Source of the DNA: Pseudomonadota bacterium
Lineage (GTDB): Bacteria > Chloroflexota > Ktedonobacteria > Ktedonobacterales > JACDGC01
Length of the DNA: 17,956 bases
Reading direction: 5' to 3'
Assembly (NCBI GenBank): GCA_021323815.1
Contig: JAJPKG010000224.1
Location: forward strand, 1-17,956
The position numbers and the translations under genes are program-made. How positions within the stretch are numbered: position 1 is the first letter of the stretch; every line of letters starts with the position of its first letter. This document shows positions 7,608 to 15,534 of this stretch, in pieces. The notes beneath the pieces were generated by a model, which did no database searches, was not told the origin of the DNA, and saw nothing but the letters and a program-made list of their open reading frames with translations.

Positions 7608-8702
7608 ATGCAACTTAAATTCGCGTTGATCACCGGCGTGCTGGCGTTGAGCCTGGCGGCATGCAGCAGCGTCACCCCAAACGCCGCGACCAATACCAAG
7701 AATGAAACCGTCACCACCACCAGTTCCGTCGGCGCGCCTGCCGGCAGCAGCGCCGCCACGCTGGAACAATCCGTCGTCGCCGCCATTCAAAAGGTACAGC
7801 CGGCGGTGGTGGAGATCACGGTGCAGACCGCCAACGGCACGGCGCTGGGCAGCGGCTCAATCATCACCAGCGACGGCTACATTTTGACGAACGATCACGT
7901 GGTGCAAAACGGCCAATCGTATCAGGTGACGACCTCGGCGGGCAATTATGCCGCGACCGTCCGCGGCACCGATCCAGCGGATGACCTGGCAGTGCTGAAG
8001 ATCAATGCGCCCAAAGCCTTGCCCACCATCACCTTCGCGGATTCTTCAAAAGCGCAGGTCGGCCAATTCGTCATCGCCGTCGGCAACCCGCTGGGCGTGG
8101 GGCAAAGCGCCTCGTTCGGCATCATTAGCGCGTTGAACCGTTCAGTGAGCGAAGCGCCCAATGGTCCGGCCAACATCATCCCCAATGCCATCCAGACCAG
8201 CGCGCCGATCAATCCCGGCAACAGCGGCGGCGCGTTGATCGATCTTTCCGGCAACCTGGTAGGCATTCCCACGCTGGGCGCGCTGGATCCGGAATTTGGC
8301 AACACGCCGGCTAACGGCATCGGCTACGCCATCCCCTCGAACCACGCACAGTTCATCGCCAACCAGATCATCAAGGATGGCAAGGTGACGAACACTGGCC
8401 GCGCCTTCCTGGGCGTGCAAACAGCGGATGTGACGCCCGATATCGCGCAGCAATACGGCCTGCCCATCGATCACGGCGCGTACATTCAGCAGGTCGTTTC
8501 CGGCACGCCGGCAGCGCAAGCGGGTCTGCAACAGGGCGATATCATCTATCAGATCGATAGCACCGCCATCAACAGTTCCGCCGAACTGGGAGCCTATCTC
8601 AGCACCAAATCCCCCGGCGATCAGGTGACGGTCTACGTCAACCGCAACGGCCAGAACGTGCAGGTCAAGGCAACACTCGGCACACTGCCTTCCGGCGGCT
8701 AG
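7608..8702 (+). CDS. HtrA/DegP-type serine protease, lipoprotein
   Basis: This 364-residue trypsin-like quality-control protease works outside the cytoplasmic membrane. The signal peptide ends in lipobox LAAC (Cys19). A Ser/Thr-rich linker (20-50) follows. The protease domain has His97 in LTNDHVV, Asp126 in ADDLAVLK and Ser206 in NPGNSGGAL, a complete catalytic triad. One PDZ domain follows (about 262-358; FLGVQTADV, PAAQAGLQQGDII). Length is typical for a one-PDZ HtrA. I start at ATG 7608 because GGAG lies 9 bases upstream and a signal peptide begins there; the frame is open far upstream only by chance. A clear terminator follows. The next gene also encodes a lipoprotein but has its own leader. 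Confidence 0.93.
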   Translation: MQLKFALITGVLALSLAACSSVTPNAATNTKNETVTTTSSVGAPAGSSAATLEQSVVAAIQKVQPAVVEITVQTANGTALGSGSIITSDGYILTNDHVVQNGQSYQVTTSAGNYAATVRGTDPADDLAVLKINAPKALPTITFADSSKAQVGQFVIAVGNPLGVGQSASFGIISALNRSVSEAPNGPANIIPNAIQTSAPINPGNSGGALIDLSGNLVGIPTLGALDPEFGNTPANGIGYAIPSNHAQFIANQIIKDGKVTNTGRAFLGVQTADVTPDIAQQYGLPIDHGAYIQQVVSGTPAAQAGLQQGDIIYQIDSTAINSSAELGAYLSTKSPGDQVTVYVNRNGQNVQVKATLGTLPSGG

Positions 8703-8730
8703 CCTCACCCCCTGAGCACCTTCACATCCT

Positions 8731-8759
8731 CCTCGCGTCACGTGCGAGGGGGATTTTTT
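8731..8759 (+). terminator. Rho-independent terminator after the HtrA-type gene
   Basis: The stem CCTCGC/GCGAGG (8731-8736 with 8744-8749) has a 7-base loop and is followed by GGGA and six Ts (8754-8759). It ends the protease transcript, 29 bases after the stop codon. Confidence 0.85.
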
Positions 8760-8831
8760 GTGCGGTGAAACCCACACCGGTGAAAGCGCGTGCTATCCAT
8801 AAGACATTTCTCATGAAAGGGTGGTTCCTGT

Positions 8832-10310
8832 ATGATGGGGGCAAAGAGCAACGCCGTTGCAAACCACTGGAGAATCGTTGTTGGCTCGGTCGTCATGCTC
8901 CTGGTTGCCGCATGCAGCGTTGGAACCAATTCCACGAGCACATCCGGCACTTCTTCGATTGATGCCGGCATCCACAAGATCCAGCACATCATCATCATCA
9001 TGCAGGAAAATCGCTCGTTCGATTCCTATTTCGGCACCTATCCCGGCGCGGATGGGCTGCCGCCCAATGTCTGCGTTCCCGACCCGCGCGCTAAAACGTG
9101 TGTCAAGCCCTATCATGACACCGCGGATCTCAATCACGGCGGTCCCCATGCCCAAAAGAGTGCCCTTGCTGATATCGACGGCGGGAAGATGGATGGCTTC
9201 ATTGCCCAGGCGGAAGGCGGCAAAATCAAGGGCTGCATTCAAGATCCTACTAATCCGGCGTGCACGGGGGCAGCGGGAAAATCAAACACAACCGATGTCA
9301 TGGGCTATCATACGGCGGCGGAGATCCCCAATTATTGGTCGTATGCCCAGCACTACGTCTTGCAAGACCACATGTTTGAACCCAACGCCTCGTGGAGCCT
9401 GCCTTCGCACCTGTTCATGGTGTCGGCGTGGTCGGCCAAGTGCATGACGAGCGATCCCATGAGTTGCGTGGATGCGCCCAACGGTCCCAGCGGCCTGAAC
9501 GTCACGGGCAATGATTACGCCTGGACCGACCTCACCTATCTGCTCTACAAGCACCATATCTCGTGGGCCTACTACCTTTCGGACGGCTCGCAGCCGGATT
9601 GCGCAAACGATCAAGAATTGTGTGCCGACACGCCGCAAAAGGTCAAGGTTCCCGGCATCTGGAACCCCCTGCCGGAATTCGATACGGTCAAGCAAGACGG
9701 CCAGTTGGGCAACATTCAGGAGGTTTCGCGTTATTTCGCCGCAGCGAAAGCCGGCACGCTGCCCGCGGTCTCGTGGATTGTGCCTGACGGCAAGGTGAGC
9801 GAGCACCCGCCGGCGCTGGTCAGCGTGGGGCAGGCATACGTAACGTCGCTCATCAACGCCGCCATGCAAAGCCCTGATTGGAATAGCACGGCGATCTTCC
9901 TTTCCTGGGATGATTGGGGCGGCTTCTATGACCACGTGCAACCGCCGACGGTGGATGACGCGGGCTATGGCTTGCGTGTGCCGGGTCTGGTTATCAGCCC
10001 CTATGCCAAGCAGGGTTACATCGATCACCAAACCCTTAGCTTCGATGCGTATCTCAAGTTCATTGAGGATGACTTCCTCGGCGGCCAGCGCATCGATCCC
10101 AAAACCGATGGCCGGCCTGATCCGCGTCCGGACGTGCGCGAGAACGCTCCCATCCTGGGCAATCTGGTCAGCGATTTCGATTTCACCCAGCCGCCGCGCG
10201 GACCGATGCTGTTGCCGGTGCTGGCGCAGATTCCCATCACCTCCACCGCCGCCGGCCCCGCTGAGACCGCAGCTAACGGTTTGGGAGATCTTGGCGACGA
10301 CGACGGGTAG
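8832..10310 (+). CDS. Phospholipase C/acid phosphatase-type phosphoesterase, lipoprotein
   Basis: A 492-residue member of the bacterial phosphoesterase family that contains non-haemolytic phospholipase C and AcpA-type phosphatases. It would cleave phosphoester head groups outside the cell. The lipobox is VAAC (Cys28), replacing the Tat signal common in this family. The active-site opening HIIIIMQENRSFDSYFG (52-68) has the Glu59/Asn60 pair. SEHPP (324-328) and SWDDWGGFYDHV (358-369) provide the other metal/catalytic residues, with Asp360, Asp361, Asp367 and His368. The tail after about 430 is acidic and Pro-rich. Two ATGs stand in tandem; AAAGG lies about 11 bases before the first. Phosphate scavenging or lipid turnover is plausible, but the substrate is not determined. 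Confidence 0.88.
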   Translation: MMGAKSNAVANHWRIVVGSVVMLLVAACSVGTNSTSTSGTSSIDAGIHKIQHIIIIMQENRSFDSYFGTYPGADGLPPNVCVPDPRAKTCVKPYHDTADLNHGGPHAQKSALADIDGGKMDGFIAQAEGGKIKGCIQDPTNPACTGAAGKSNTTDVMGYHTAAEIPNYWSYAQHYVLQDHMFEPNASWSLPSHLFMVSAWSAKCMTSDPMSCVDAPNGPSGLNVTGNDYAWTDLTYLLYKHHISWAYYLSDGSQPDCANDQELCADTPQKVKVPGIWNPLPEFDTVKQDGQLGNIQEVSRYFAAAKAGTLPAVSWIVPDGKVSEHPPALVSVGQAYVTSLINAAMQSPDWNSTAIFLSWDDWGGFYDHVQPPTVDDAGYGLRVPGLVISPYAKQGYIDHQTLSFDAYLKFIEDDFLGGQRIDPKTDGRPDPRPDVRENAPILGNLVSDFDFTQPPRGPMLLPVLAQIPITSTAAGPAETAANGLGDLGDDDG

Positions 10311-10360
10311 GCCATTCGCAGGGGTGATGCTGATACAACATGGTGAGCCGCGTGGTTCTG

Positions 10361-10384
10361 CCGGCACCGCTCACTCGGTGCCGG
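10361..10384. terminator. Perfect hairpin shared by two convergent genes
   Basis: CCGGCACCG (10361-10369) and CGGTGCCGG (10376-10384) form a perfect 9-base stem with a 6-base loop. It follows the phosphoesterase stop by about 50 bases and contains the stop and last codons of the converging thioesterase gene. A short TCTTT follows on the plus strand only. It is likely a bidirectional terminator. Confidence 0.55.
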
Positions 10385-10802
10385 TCTTTGGCACCACTGC
10401 AACGGTGCAGCGCGAAATGGCCGTCAGCTTGCCCTCGTCATTCTGAACACGGATATCCCAGACCCAGGTGGTGCGGCCACGATGCACCGGCGTGGCAATG
10501 GCGGTGATATGCCCTGAGAACATCGGGCGCAGATGGTTGCAGTTGATTTCCAACCCGAAGGCGTTGAAGCGCGTCTGATCGATGCCCAGATAGGTGCCGA
10601 GCGATGCCGCCGTTTCACACAGCGCCACTGTCGCGCCACCATGCAACACGCCATATGGCTGCTTGACGCGCGGCAAAACCGGCATGCGGGCGACGATGCG
10701 TTCCGGTCCGGCCTCGATGATCTCCATCCCCAGCGTCCCCGCCAGGTTATCAGCCTGTGTCGCGTTCAATTGTGCCAGTTGTTCCGCGTTCAGTGGTTGC
10801 AT
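10371..10802 (-). CDS. Hotdog-fold thioesterase (MenI/YdiI-like, PaaI superfamily)
   Basis: This 143-residue acyl-CoA thioesterase has a single hotdog domain. KQPYGVLHGGATVALCETAA (residues 47-66) contains the HGG substrate loop and the acidic Glu63 where YdiI-type enzymes carry their catalytic Glu. LEINCNHLRP and TTWVWDIRVQNDEGKL also match E. coli YdiI (MenI), which hydrolyses DHNA-CoA in menaquinone synthesis, although the family is promiscuous and no men genes are here. The frame extends 78 codons upstream to 11036, but that part is a glycosylase relic. The true start is ATG 10800-10802 with GAGGA 8 bases before it, giving the normal family length. The last codons lie in a terminator hairpin. 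Confidence 0.85.
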   Translation of the reverse strand: MQPLNAEQLAQLNATQADNLAGTLGMEIIEAGPERIVARMPVLPRVKQPYGVLHGGATVALCETAASLGTYLGIDQTRFNAFGLEINCNHLRPMFSGHITAIATPVHRGRTTWVWDIRVQNDEGKLTAISRCTVAVVPKTGTE

Positions 10803-11129
10803 GGAAACATCCTCACCATGTTGCTTGAGATGTCTGGGGCGGCGCGCATCCCCGATGCCGGGGATCTGTTTCAGCCAGCCTTCGACCTCATTATACGACG
10901 CGGAACGCAACCATTGCTCATCCATCGTGGCGAAGGCTCGTGCCGCCGCCAGAATCCGCTCGGATTGCTGCGAGTGGCGGATGGCAGCGTTGAGATCGTC
11001 CAGGCGTGCCGCCTCGAACGGCGTGGGAAATTTCACCTGATGATAGCCATAAAGCTGCTTCAGGATCGGCGCGAAGGCGGAATCTTCCTGCGCGATGGCA
11101 CAGAACGGGCGCAGTATGTCAGCAGCGGA
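10803..11129 (-). pseudogene. Eroded AlkA-like DNA-3-methyladenine glycosylase fragment
   Basis: The frame is open directly after the WYL-gene stop codon and into the thioesterase, but has no start of its own. It reads ...ILRPFCAIAQEDSAF, then QLYGYHQVKFPTPFEAA, which resembles the middle of HhH-GPD (AlkA-type) glycosylases. It jumps to RLDDLNAAIRHSQQSERILA, then WLRSASYNEVEGW and LKQIPGIGD, the helix-hairpin-helix motif. The usual CWAxLSQR segment after FEAA and everything after GIGD, including the catalytic Asp region, are missing. At least three deletions are needed. It cannot be an active base-excision enzyme. It may be translated only by read-through from the WYL gene. Confidence 0.6.
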
Positions 11130-12086
11130 TCATGCTTCGGTGAAATTGCAGAGCATGGCACGCGCTTCCTCGGCGAGTCGGCGGCGCAGCGATGCCGGTT
11201 CAAGGATGCGCACGTGACGGCCCCAGCCCAGCAGCCATTGCACCACGTCGCGCTCGTGGCGCACGCGCAGTGTCACCAGCAATCCTTCCTGCGTCTCTTC
11301 GGCGGCGGTTTGATAGAAGGAGGGCGCTTCGCGCACCCAGGGGGCAACGTCGGGGGTGAAGAGCACCCGCACGGTGATGCGCATGGGATGGTCAAGATCA
11401 TCCTGGCGGCACATGGTGAAATCGGCTGGGCGGGTGAAGGTGGCATCCAGCAAGACGAGATCGCGCATGCGATCCAGCCGGAAGTGCCGCACGGCCTGGC
11501 GCAGATGGCAATAGGCCGTGACGTACCAGGCACGTTCCATATAGAGCAGGCCATAGGGATCGGCCTCGCGGACGGTGCGGGGGTCAGCCCCTTCGGGGGC
11601 GGAGCGCGTGTGATAGCCGAAGCGCACGCGGCGACAATCCAGAATGGACTGGCGCAGCAGGCGCAGGCGTTCAGCTTGTTCGGGCCGCTGGGCGGCATCC
11701 AGCCCGATGAGCTTCAGGCGCTCTTGCAGGTCGTCCACCTGCGCCCGCACTGGGGCAGGCAGCACGCCGGCGATCTTGCGTGCCGCGCGCTGCGCCGCCT
11801 GGCGATATTGAGCGTCGAAGGTTCGTGCCACGAAGGCACTGCCCAGCAGCAGCGCCGCCGCTTCATCCGCGCTGAAATTGAGCGGCGGCAGGAAATAGCC
11901 CTCCACCAGGGCATAGCCGCGCCCCGGCACGGCCATCAGCGGCACGCCCGCCTGCCCCAGCGCCATGATGTCACGATAGATCGTGCGCTTGCTGACCTCG
12001 AACGTCGCCGCCAAATCTTCCGCTCGCGCCCAGCGCCGCCCTTGAATTTCCAGCACAATGGCCAGGAGCCGATCAGTCCGGTTCAT
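11130..12086 (-). CDS. WYL-domain transcriptional regulator (YafY/PafC type)
   Basis: A 318-residue cytosolic regulator. Residues 1-60 form a DeoR/HTH_11-type winged helix (EDLAATFEVSKRTIYRDIMA). The WYL domain (about 145-225) contains GLLYMERAWYVTAYC, where the signature is WYV at 187-189, and the Arg-rich HFRLDRMRDL. A C-terminal WCX-type extension follows. WYL proteins bind nucleic acids or nucleotides and often control DNA-damage or defence genes. Its stop directly precedes the glycosylase relic, so an ancestral regulator/DNA-repair pair is likely. Its ATG is 12 bases after the molybdoenzyme stop and its ribosome site is weak, which suggests translational coupling with that gene. Confidence 0.9.
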   Translation of the reverse strand: MNRTDRLLAIVLEIQGRRWARAEDLAATFEVSKRTIYRDIMALGQAGVPLMAVPGRGYALVEGYFLPPLNFSADEAAALLLGSAFVARTFDAQYRQAAQRAARKIAGVLPAPVRAQVDDLQERLKLIGLDAAQRPEQAERLRLLRQSILDCRRVRFGYHTRSAPEGADPRTVREADPYGLLYMERAWYVTAYCHLRQAVRHFRLDRMRDLVLLDATFTRPADFTMCRQDDLDHPMRITVRVLFTPDVAPWVREAPSFYQTAAEETQEGLLVTLRVRHERDVVQWLLGWGRHVRILEPASLRRRLAEEARAMLCNFTEA

Positions 12087-12098
12087 ATGCGCCAGCGA

Positions 12099-12719
12099 TC
12101 ACCAATAGCGTTCTTCCTGCCAGGGATCGGCGTGGTTGTGATAGCCGCGCACTTCCCAGAAGCCGGGATGATCCTGTTCCAGAAATTCCAGGCCGCTGAG
12201 CCATTTCGCGCTCTTATAAGCATAGAGCTTGGGAACGATGAGGCGCACGGGACCACCGTGCTCGGCGGTCAGGGGTTCGCCGTCATGCTTGAAGACGATC
12301 ATCACGTCGTCGTCGTTGAAGTCGGCATAGGGCATGTTGGTGGTGTAGCCCGTCCATGAGTGGGCAACCACGAAATTCGCCTTGTCCGTCGGCCTGGCAC
12401 GCTGGATGATCTCGCGGACGTGCACACCTTCCCAGGTGTTATCATAGCGGCTCCAGGTGGTGACGCAATGGAAATCTGTTGTGAGCGTGGTACGTGGCAG
12501 GGCTTGCAGTTCGTCCCACGTCAGCTCGAAGGGGTTTTCCACCTCGCCCCACACGCGGAACTGATATTTCTCCGGATCGAAGCGCGGGGTGGATTCATAG
12601 GTCAGCACCGGCCACTTCTTGGTCAAATATTGACCAGGTGGCAGGCGCACGCGGCCATCGGGCCGCACTTCGGCTTCGCCCTCTTGGGGCCTGCTGCGGA
12701 ACAAACGAGAGAGGTCCAT
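12099..12719 (-). CDS. Sulfite-oxidase-like molybdopterin oxidoreductase
   Basis: This 206-residue protein has the sulfite-oxidase/YedY molybdopterin-binding fold. DFHCVTTWS (82-90) carries Cys85, the expected molybdenum ligand. The pattern WGEVENPFELTWDELQALP (58-76) and the later GGPVRLIVPKLYAYKSAKW are typical of the short stand-alone family. No Tat or Sec signal is present, so it is probably cytosolic, unlike YedY/MsrP. The substrate is unknown; protein methionine sulfoxide and sulfite are both only possibilities. I start at ATG 12717-12719 because AAAGGA lies about 9 bases upstream; an upstream in-frame ATG at 12872 would place the predicted promoter at the start codon and adds an Arg-rich stretch without family character. 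Confidence 0.87.
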   Translation of the reverse strand: MDLSRLFRSRPQEGEAEVRPDGRVRLPPGQYLTKKWPVLTYESTPRFDPEKYQFRVWGEVENPFELTWDELQALPRTTLTTDFHCVTTWSRYDNTWEGVHVREIIQRARPTDKANFVVAHSWTGYTTNMPYADFNDDDVMIVFKHDGEPLTAEHGGPVRLIVPKLYAYKSAKWLSGLEFLEQDHPGFWEVRGYHNHADPWQEERYW

Positions 12720-12876
12720 CGGGAATATTTCCTTTCGCGGCAGAGCGATGTTTGCGTGGCAGAGCAGCCGGCGACTGAAATCGCGCCAGCGAGTGTGCCG
12801 GAAATGGGGCAACGCGCTGAGCAAAACACGGGCGCAATGGCGCTTCTCTCCCACGGATCGCGCTCCCCTCACTGGG

Positions 12877-12907
12877 AGTATAGCAAAGATTGCATCCCTG
12901 TGGCCAA
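12877..12907 (-). promoter_or_regulatory. Promoter of the molybdoenzyme/WYL operon
   Basis: On the minus strand TTGGCC (12902-12907) and TATACT (12877-12882) are separated by 19 bases; TGGCCA gives 18. Transcription would begin near 12870, leaving a leader of about 150 bases. It probably serves the molybdoenzyme, WYL and thioesterase genes together. Confidence 0.5.
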
Positions 12908-12999
12908 GCCAAAAGGCACGACATCTTCGCCTGGGAGACCGGCGACGATTGACAGCATCCGTTAATCAGGTAGTCGCCGGCGGGCATTCACAGGCATTG

Positions 13000-13005
13000 T
13001 ATAAT
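13000..13005 (+). promoter_or_regulatory. Consensus -10 element upstream of the 638-residue protein
   Basis: A perfect TATAAT lies 31 bases before the ATG, so the leader would be only about 25 bases. No recognisable -35 is found 16-18 bases upstream, where the sequence is CCGGCG-like, which may indicate dependence on an activator. Confidence 0.45.
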
Positions 13006-13036
13006 GGGGGAAAATGCGTGGGGAGACTGATGTCAC

Positions 13037-14953
13037 ATGGCCGACACTGAGCGCCGGATGGTGAATAACGAAGCCCTGAATGCCGCGCCCGCCGCGACCG
13101 AACATCTTGCCGGCAAGCGCGAAGTGGATATGTATGTGCGCACCTATCGCTCGCTGCTGCGCAGTTCGGGCGACGTGGGGCTGAAGGCGCTGATTCAGGC
13201 CCATTATAACATCGATTCCTTGCTGCATCCCGACGCGCGCAGCAATGATCCCGACATGTCGGCTTTCATCTACAGCATCTTGCGCCTGCCCCCGGAGATC
13301 TTGCGCTGCTCGCGCCTGTTGCTGGGCCAGTCGGATGACGTCTTTCGCCAGAACAACATCCCCATCGACCAATGGCAGACGGTGACGGCTTCCGCCCGGC
13401 GGCGCAAGTGGTACTACGACGGCAAATCGACGCTGGCCGCGTTTATTGCCAGCGAGACGGATATTGATGACATCGTTCCCACCCTCGTCGCGCTGCAAAT
13501 CGAATGGAATAAGTTTCACTGGCTGCTGAATGTGGACCCCACCACCATGCAACTGCTGGAATCGCGCGTGGACCGTTCCTCGCCGGTCTTCGCCGAGATC
13601 ACCAAAGTGGTGCGCGAGCGGCTGCACATCAGCGTGGATGACTGGAAGCGCCTGGAACTGATGTGGGGCGATCTGCTGTGGCCGAACCTGCTGGTGATGG
13701 GCCGTGACCGGCGCAACTTCACCATCCGCATGATGGGCGGTTCGTATGTCGATTTCGCCCGCACGGCGCGGCGCTGGTGGAATCCCATCGAAAAACTCAT
13801 CACCGATCTGCGGCTGGATAAGCGCCCGGTCTATTTCGTCAGCAGCAACATGCACAGCCTGGCGAATCTGCTGGGCGGCATGGCGGTGCGCCGCCAGGAC
13901 GAACTGACGCGCTTCGCCCTCAGCGGGGCCGATCCGTTGCTGGCAGAAGAGTGTCGCAAGCTGAAAGAGGGCAATTCCAGCGGCAACTGGAACAACTTCC
14001 TGTATTATGTCGCCCGCGAATATGCGCGCACCGCCGCCGGACGCGAGTATGCCCGCGCTCGTCCGGTGGAAGAGCAAGAGCGCGGCATCTGGTACGTGGG
14101 CGCGCGCTATGGCATGGAGATCGACGCACAGGTGATCGATCTGGCCAAACTGCGCCCCGGCGACGTGGATGAGCGCTGTCGCGTGGCCGGCATCGACCGC
14201 CTGCCCGACGCGAAGGGCATCATCCTCAACATCGACTATCCGCTGGGCATCGCGGCCTATCGCGTGCTGCGCGAGATCATGACCAACGTGGCGGAACTGC
14301 GCGGCGTCTACATCCTGGGCAAAGCGGCCACGCTGAACGCCAGCATCGGCGATGTGCTGATCTCCAACGTGGTGCTGGACGAACACAGCCAGAACGTCTA
14401 TTGGCTGGATAACTGCTTTTCGGCGGGCGATCTCAGCCGCTATCTGATGTTCGGCTCAGTGCTGGATAACCAGCGCGCCGTTTCCAGCAAAGGCACCTTC
14501 CTGCAAAACCGCCAATATCTCGACTTCTATTACGCTGCCAACTATACGGTCATTGAGATGGAGGGTGGACCCTATCTCGACGCGGTGTATGAGGACATCT
14601 ATTCCACGCGCTATCCCACAGGGGAGAACATCAACTTCTCGAAGATGCCCTTCGACCTGGGGATCTTGCATTACGCGTCGGATACGCCCTATACGCGCGG
14701 GAAGAACCTGGGCGCGGGCAGCCTGAACTATTTCGGCATGGACTCCGCCTATGCCGCCGCCATCGCCATTGTGCGCCGCATCCTGGATCACGAGGTTGCA
14801 GCGGCCACGCGCGGCACCCCCGCCAGCCAGGATGGCACCCTGCACCCCAGCGCGCCCAGCGGCACCGGCATCTTCCGCGCCTCGCGCATCGCCGGTCGCC
14901 CCGACGCTCCGGCGAATCCCCCGGCGAGCGGCACCCCCCGCATGCCTACCTAG
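13037..14953 (+). CDS. Large protein with nucleoside-phosphorylase-like C-terminal domain
   Basis: I cannot give this 638-residue protein a known function. Residues 1-380 are mostly helical with many aromatic and Arg residues and no motif I recognise. Residues 395-585 resemble the purine nucleoside phosphorylase/MTAN superfamily. YILGKAATLNASIGDVLIS (residues 428-439 at its core) parallels the Gly-rich strand plus GDvvi element, VIEMEGGPYLDAV has the EME triplet (507-509) that binds ribose, and HYASDTPY has Ser548-Asp549 at the place of the catalytic SD. The last 50 residues are Pro/Ala/Gly-rich and disordered. No signal or membrane segment is seen. GGGGAG stands 11 bases before the ATG. It leads a tight plus-strand array. 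A nucleoside- or nucleotide-binding role is inferred only. Confidence 0.65.
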   Translation: MADTERRMVNNEALNAAPAATEHLAGKREVDMYVRTYRSLLRSSGDVGLKALIQAHYNIDSLLHPDARSNDPDMSAFIYSILRLPPEILRCSRLLLGQSDDVFRQNNIPIDQWQTVTASARRRKWYYDGKSTLAAFIASETDIDDIVPTLVALQIEWNKFHWLLNVDPTTMQLLESRVDRSSPVFAEITKVVRERLHISVDDWKRLELMWGDLLWPNLLVMGRDRRNFTIRMMGGSYVDFARTARRWWNPIEKLITDLRLDKRPVYFVSSNMHSLANLLGGMAVRRQDELTRFALSGADPLLAEECRKLKEGNSSGNWNNFLYYVAREYARTAAGREYARARPVEEQERGIWYVGARYGMEIDAQVIDLAKLRPGDVDERCRVAGIDRLPDAKGIILNIDYPLGIAAYRVLREIMTNVAELRGVYILGKAATLNASIGDVLISNVVLDEHSQNVYWLDNCFSAGDLSRYLMFGSVLDNQRAVSSKGTFLQNRQYLDFYYAANYTVIEMEGGPYLDAVYEDIYSTRYPTGENINFSKMPFDLGILHYASDTPYTRGKNLGAGSLNYFGMDSAYAAAIAIVRRILDHEVAAATRGTPASQDGTLHPSAPSGTGIFRASRIAGRPDAPANPPASGTPRMPT

Positions 14954-14968
14954 CTGTACAGGAGAAAT

Positions 14969-15265
14969 ATGCCATACCGAATCCAACTTTCTCCCGCTGC
15001 GAAAGAGCATTTGCAAGCCTTGCGCAAGCGACAGCAAGTGACGATTGTCGATTCGGTCGAAAAACAGTTGGCGCATGAACCTTCAGCAGAAACGAAGAAC
15101 CGAAAGCTCATGCGTCCCAATCCTCTTGCGCCCTGGGAGTTGCGCATTGGGACCATTCGGGTATATTATGACGTAGATGAGGATGCGAAAGTCGTTCTTA
15201 TCGTTGCTATTGGTATTAAAGTCCGCAATCGTGTTTTTATCGAGAGCGAGGAGGTCGATTTATGA
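14969..15265 (+). CDS. RelE/ParE-superfamily toxin
   Basis: A 98-residue type II toxin candidate. It starts MPYRIQLSPAAKEHLQAL, a typical RelE first strand and helix. It contains APWELRIGTIRVYYDVDED, the family's core (ELRvGxyRvfYdvd), then VVLIVAIGIKVRNRVFI, where the last strand carries Lys and Arg. Members either cleave mRNA on ribosomes or poison gyrase; which applies is not clear. AGGAG lies 4 bases before the ATG. The stop overlaps the antitoxin start by ATGA, giving toxin-first order. Base composition (about 47% GC) is well below its neighbours, suggesting recent acquisition. Confidence 0.85.
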   Translation: MPYRIQLSPAAKEHLQALRKRQQVTIVDSVEKQLAHEPSAETKNRKLMRPNPLAPWELRIGTIRVYYDVDEDAKVVLIVAIGIKVRNRVFIESEEVDL

Positions 15266-15525
15266 AAATCCTGGATATTAACCAAGCGAAAAATTCTTTG
15301 GGGGAATATGCACAGGATGTTGCGAAAGCGCCAAACGAGCCTGTCGTGATTACCGAAAACGGCAAACCAGTGGCGGTTTTGCTCAATGTTGAAAACGCCG
15401 ACATGGAAACGCTCTCGCTTAGCATGAATCCAAAGTTTATCGCCATTATCGAACGATCTCGCGCGCGTGCCCGTGAAGAAGGCGGCATTCCATTAGAGGA
15501 TATCCGCCGCGAGTTGGGCATTTGA
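15262..15525 (+). CDS. Phd/YefM-family antitoxin
   Basis: This 87-residue partner of the preceding toxin begins MKILDINQAKNSLGEYAQDV, with VVITENGKPVAVLL at 28-41, the DNA-binding Phd/YefM fold. The second half (SRARAREEGGIPLEDIRREL) is the flexible toxin-binding tail. It should neutralise the toxin and repress the pair. Translation is set by GAGGAGG inside the end of the toxin gene, 7 bases before the ATG. It is followed after only 9 bases by the SerRS-like gene. Confidence 0.88.
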   Translation: MKILDINQAKNSLGEYAQDVAKAPNEPVVITENGKPVAVLLNVENADMETLSLSMNPKFIAIIERSRARAREEGGIPLEDIRRELGI

Positions 15526-15534
15526 TGACATTGC

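Larger units (their letters stand above)
12720..13036. other. Divergent intergenic region
   Basis: The 317 bases separate the minus-strand molybdoenzyme gene from the plus-strand 638-residue protein. It holds a promoter for each direction (given separately) and a 150-base leader for the molybdoenzyme. I see no known riboswitch fold in that leader by eye; a molybdenum-cofactor element was considered but not recognised. A consensus TTGACA at 12949-12954 has no partner -10 at the right distance. Confidence 0.4.

Noticed and set aside
10803..11036. Thioesterase with a 78-residue N-terminal extension as one protein
   Set aside because: The extension matches a DNA-glycosylase middle region, while a proper ribosome site and a normal family start lie at 10802.
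12720..12870. Molybdenum-cofactor riboswitch in the molybdoenzyme leader
   Set aside because: I could not recognise the conserved elements by eye; a covariance-model search would decide.
12720..12872. Longer molybdoenzyme start with a 51-residue leader peptide
   Set aside because: It lacks a Tat motif, has no ribosome site, and the predicted transcription start (about 12870) overlaps its start codon.
12949..12954. Consensus TTGACA as the -35 of the plus-strand 638-residue gene
   Set aside because: The only good -10 is 45 bases downstream, far beyond the usual 16-18 base spacing.
12962..14386. Long minus-strand open frame of 474 codons opposite the 638-residue gene
   Set aside because: It is His/Ala/Gln-rich antisense of a coding region with good codon structure on the plus strand, without a ribosome site or motif.
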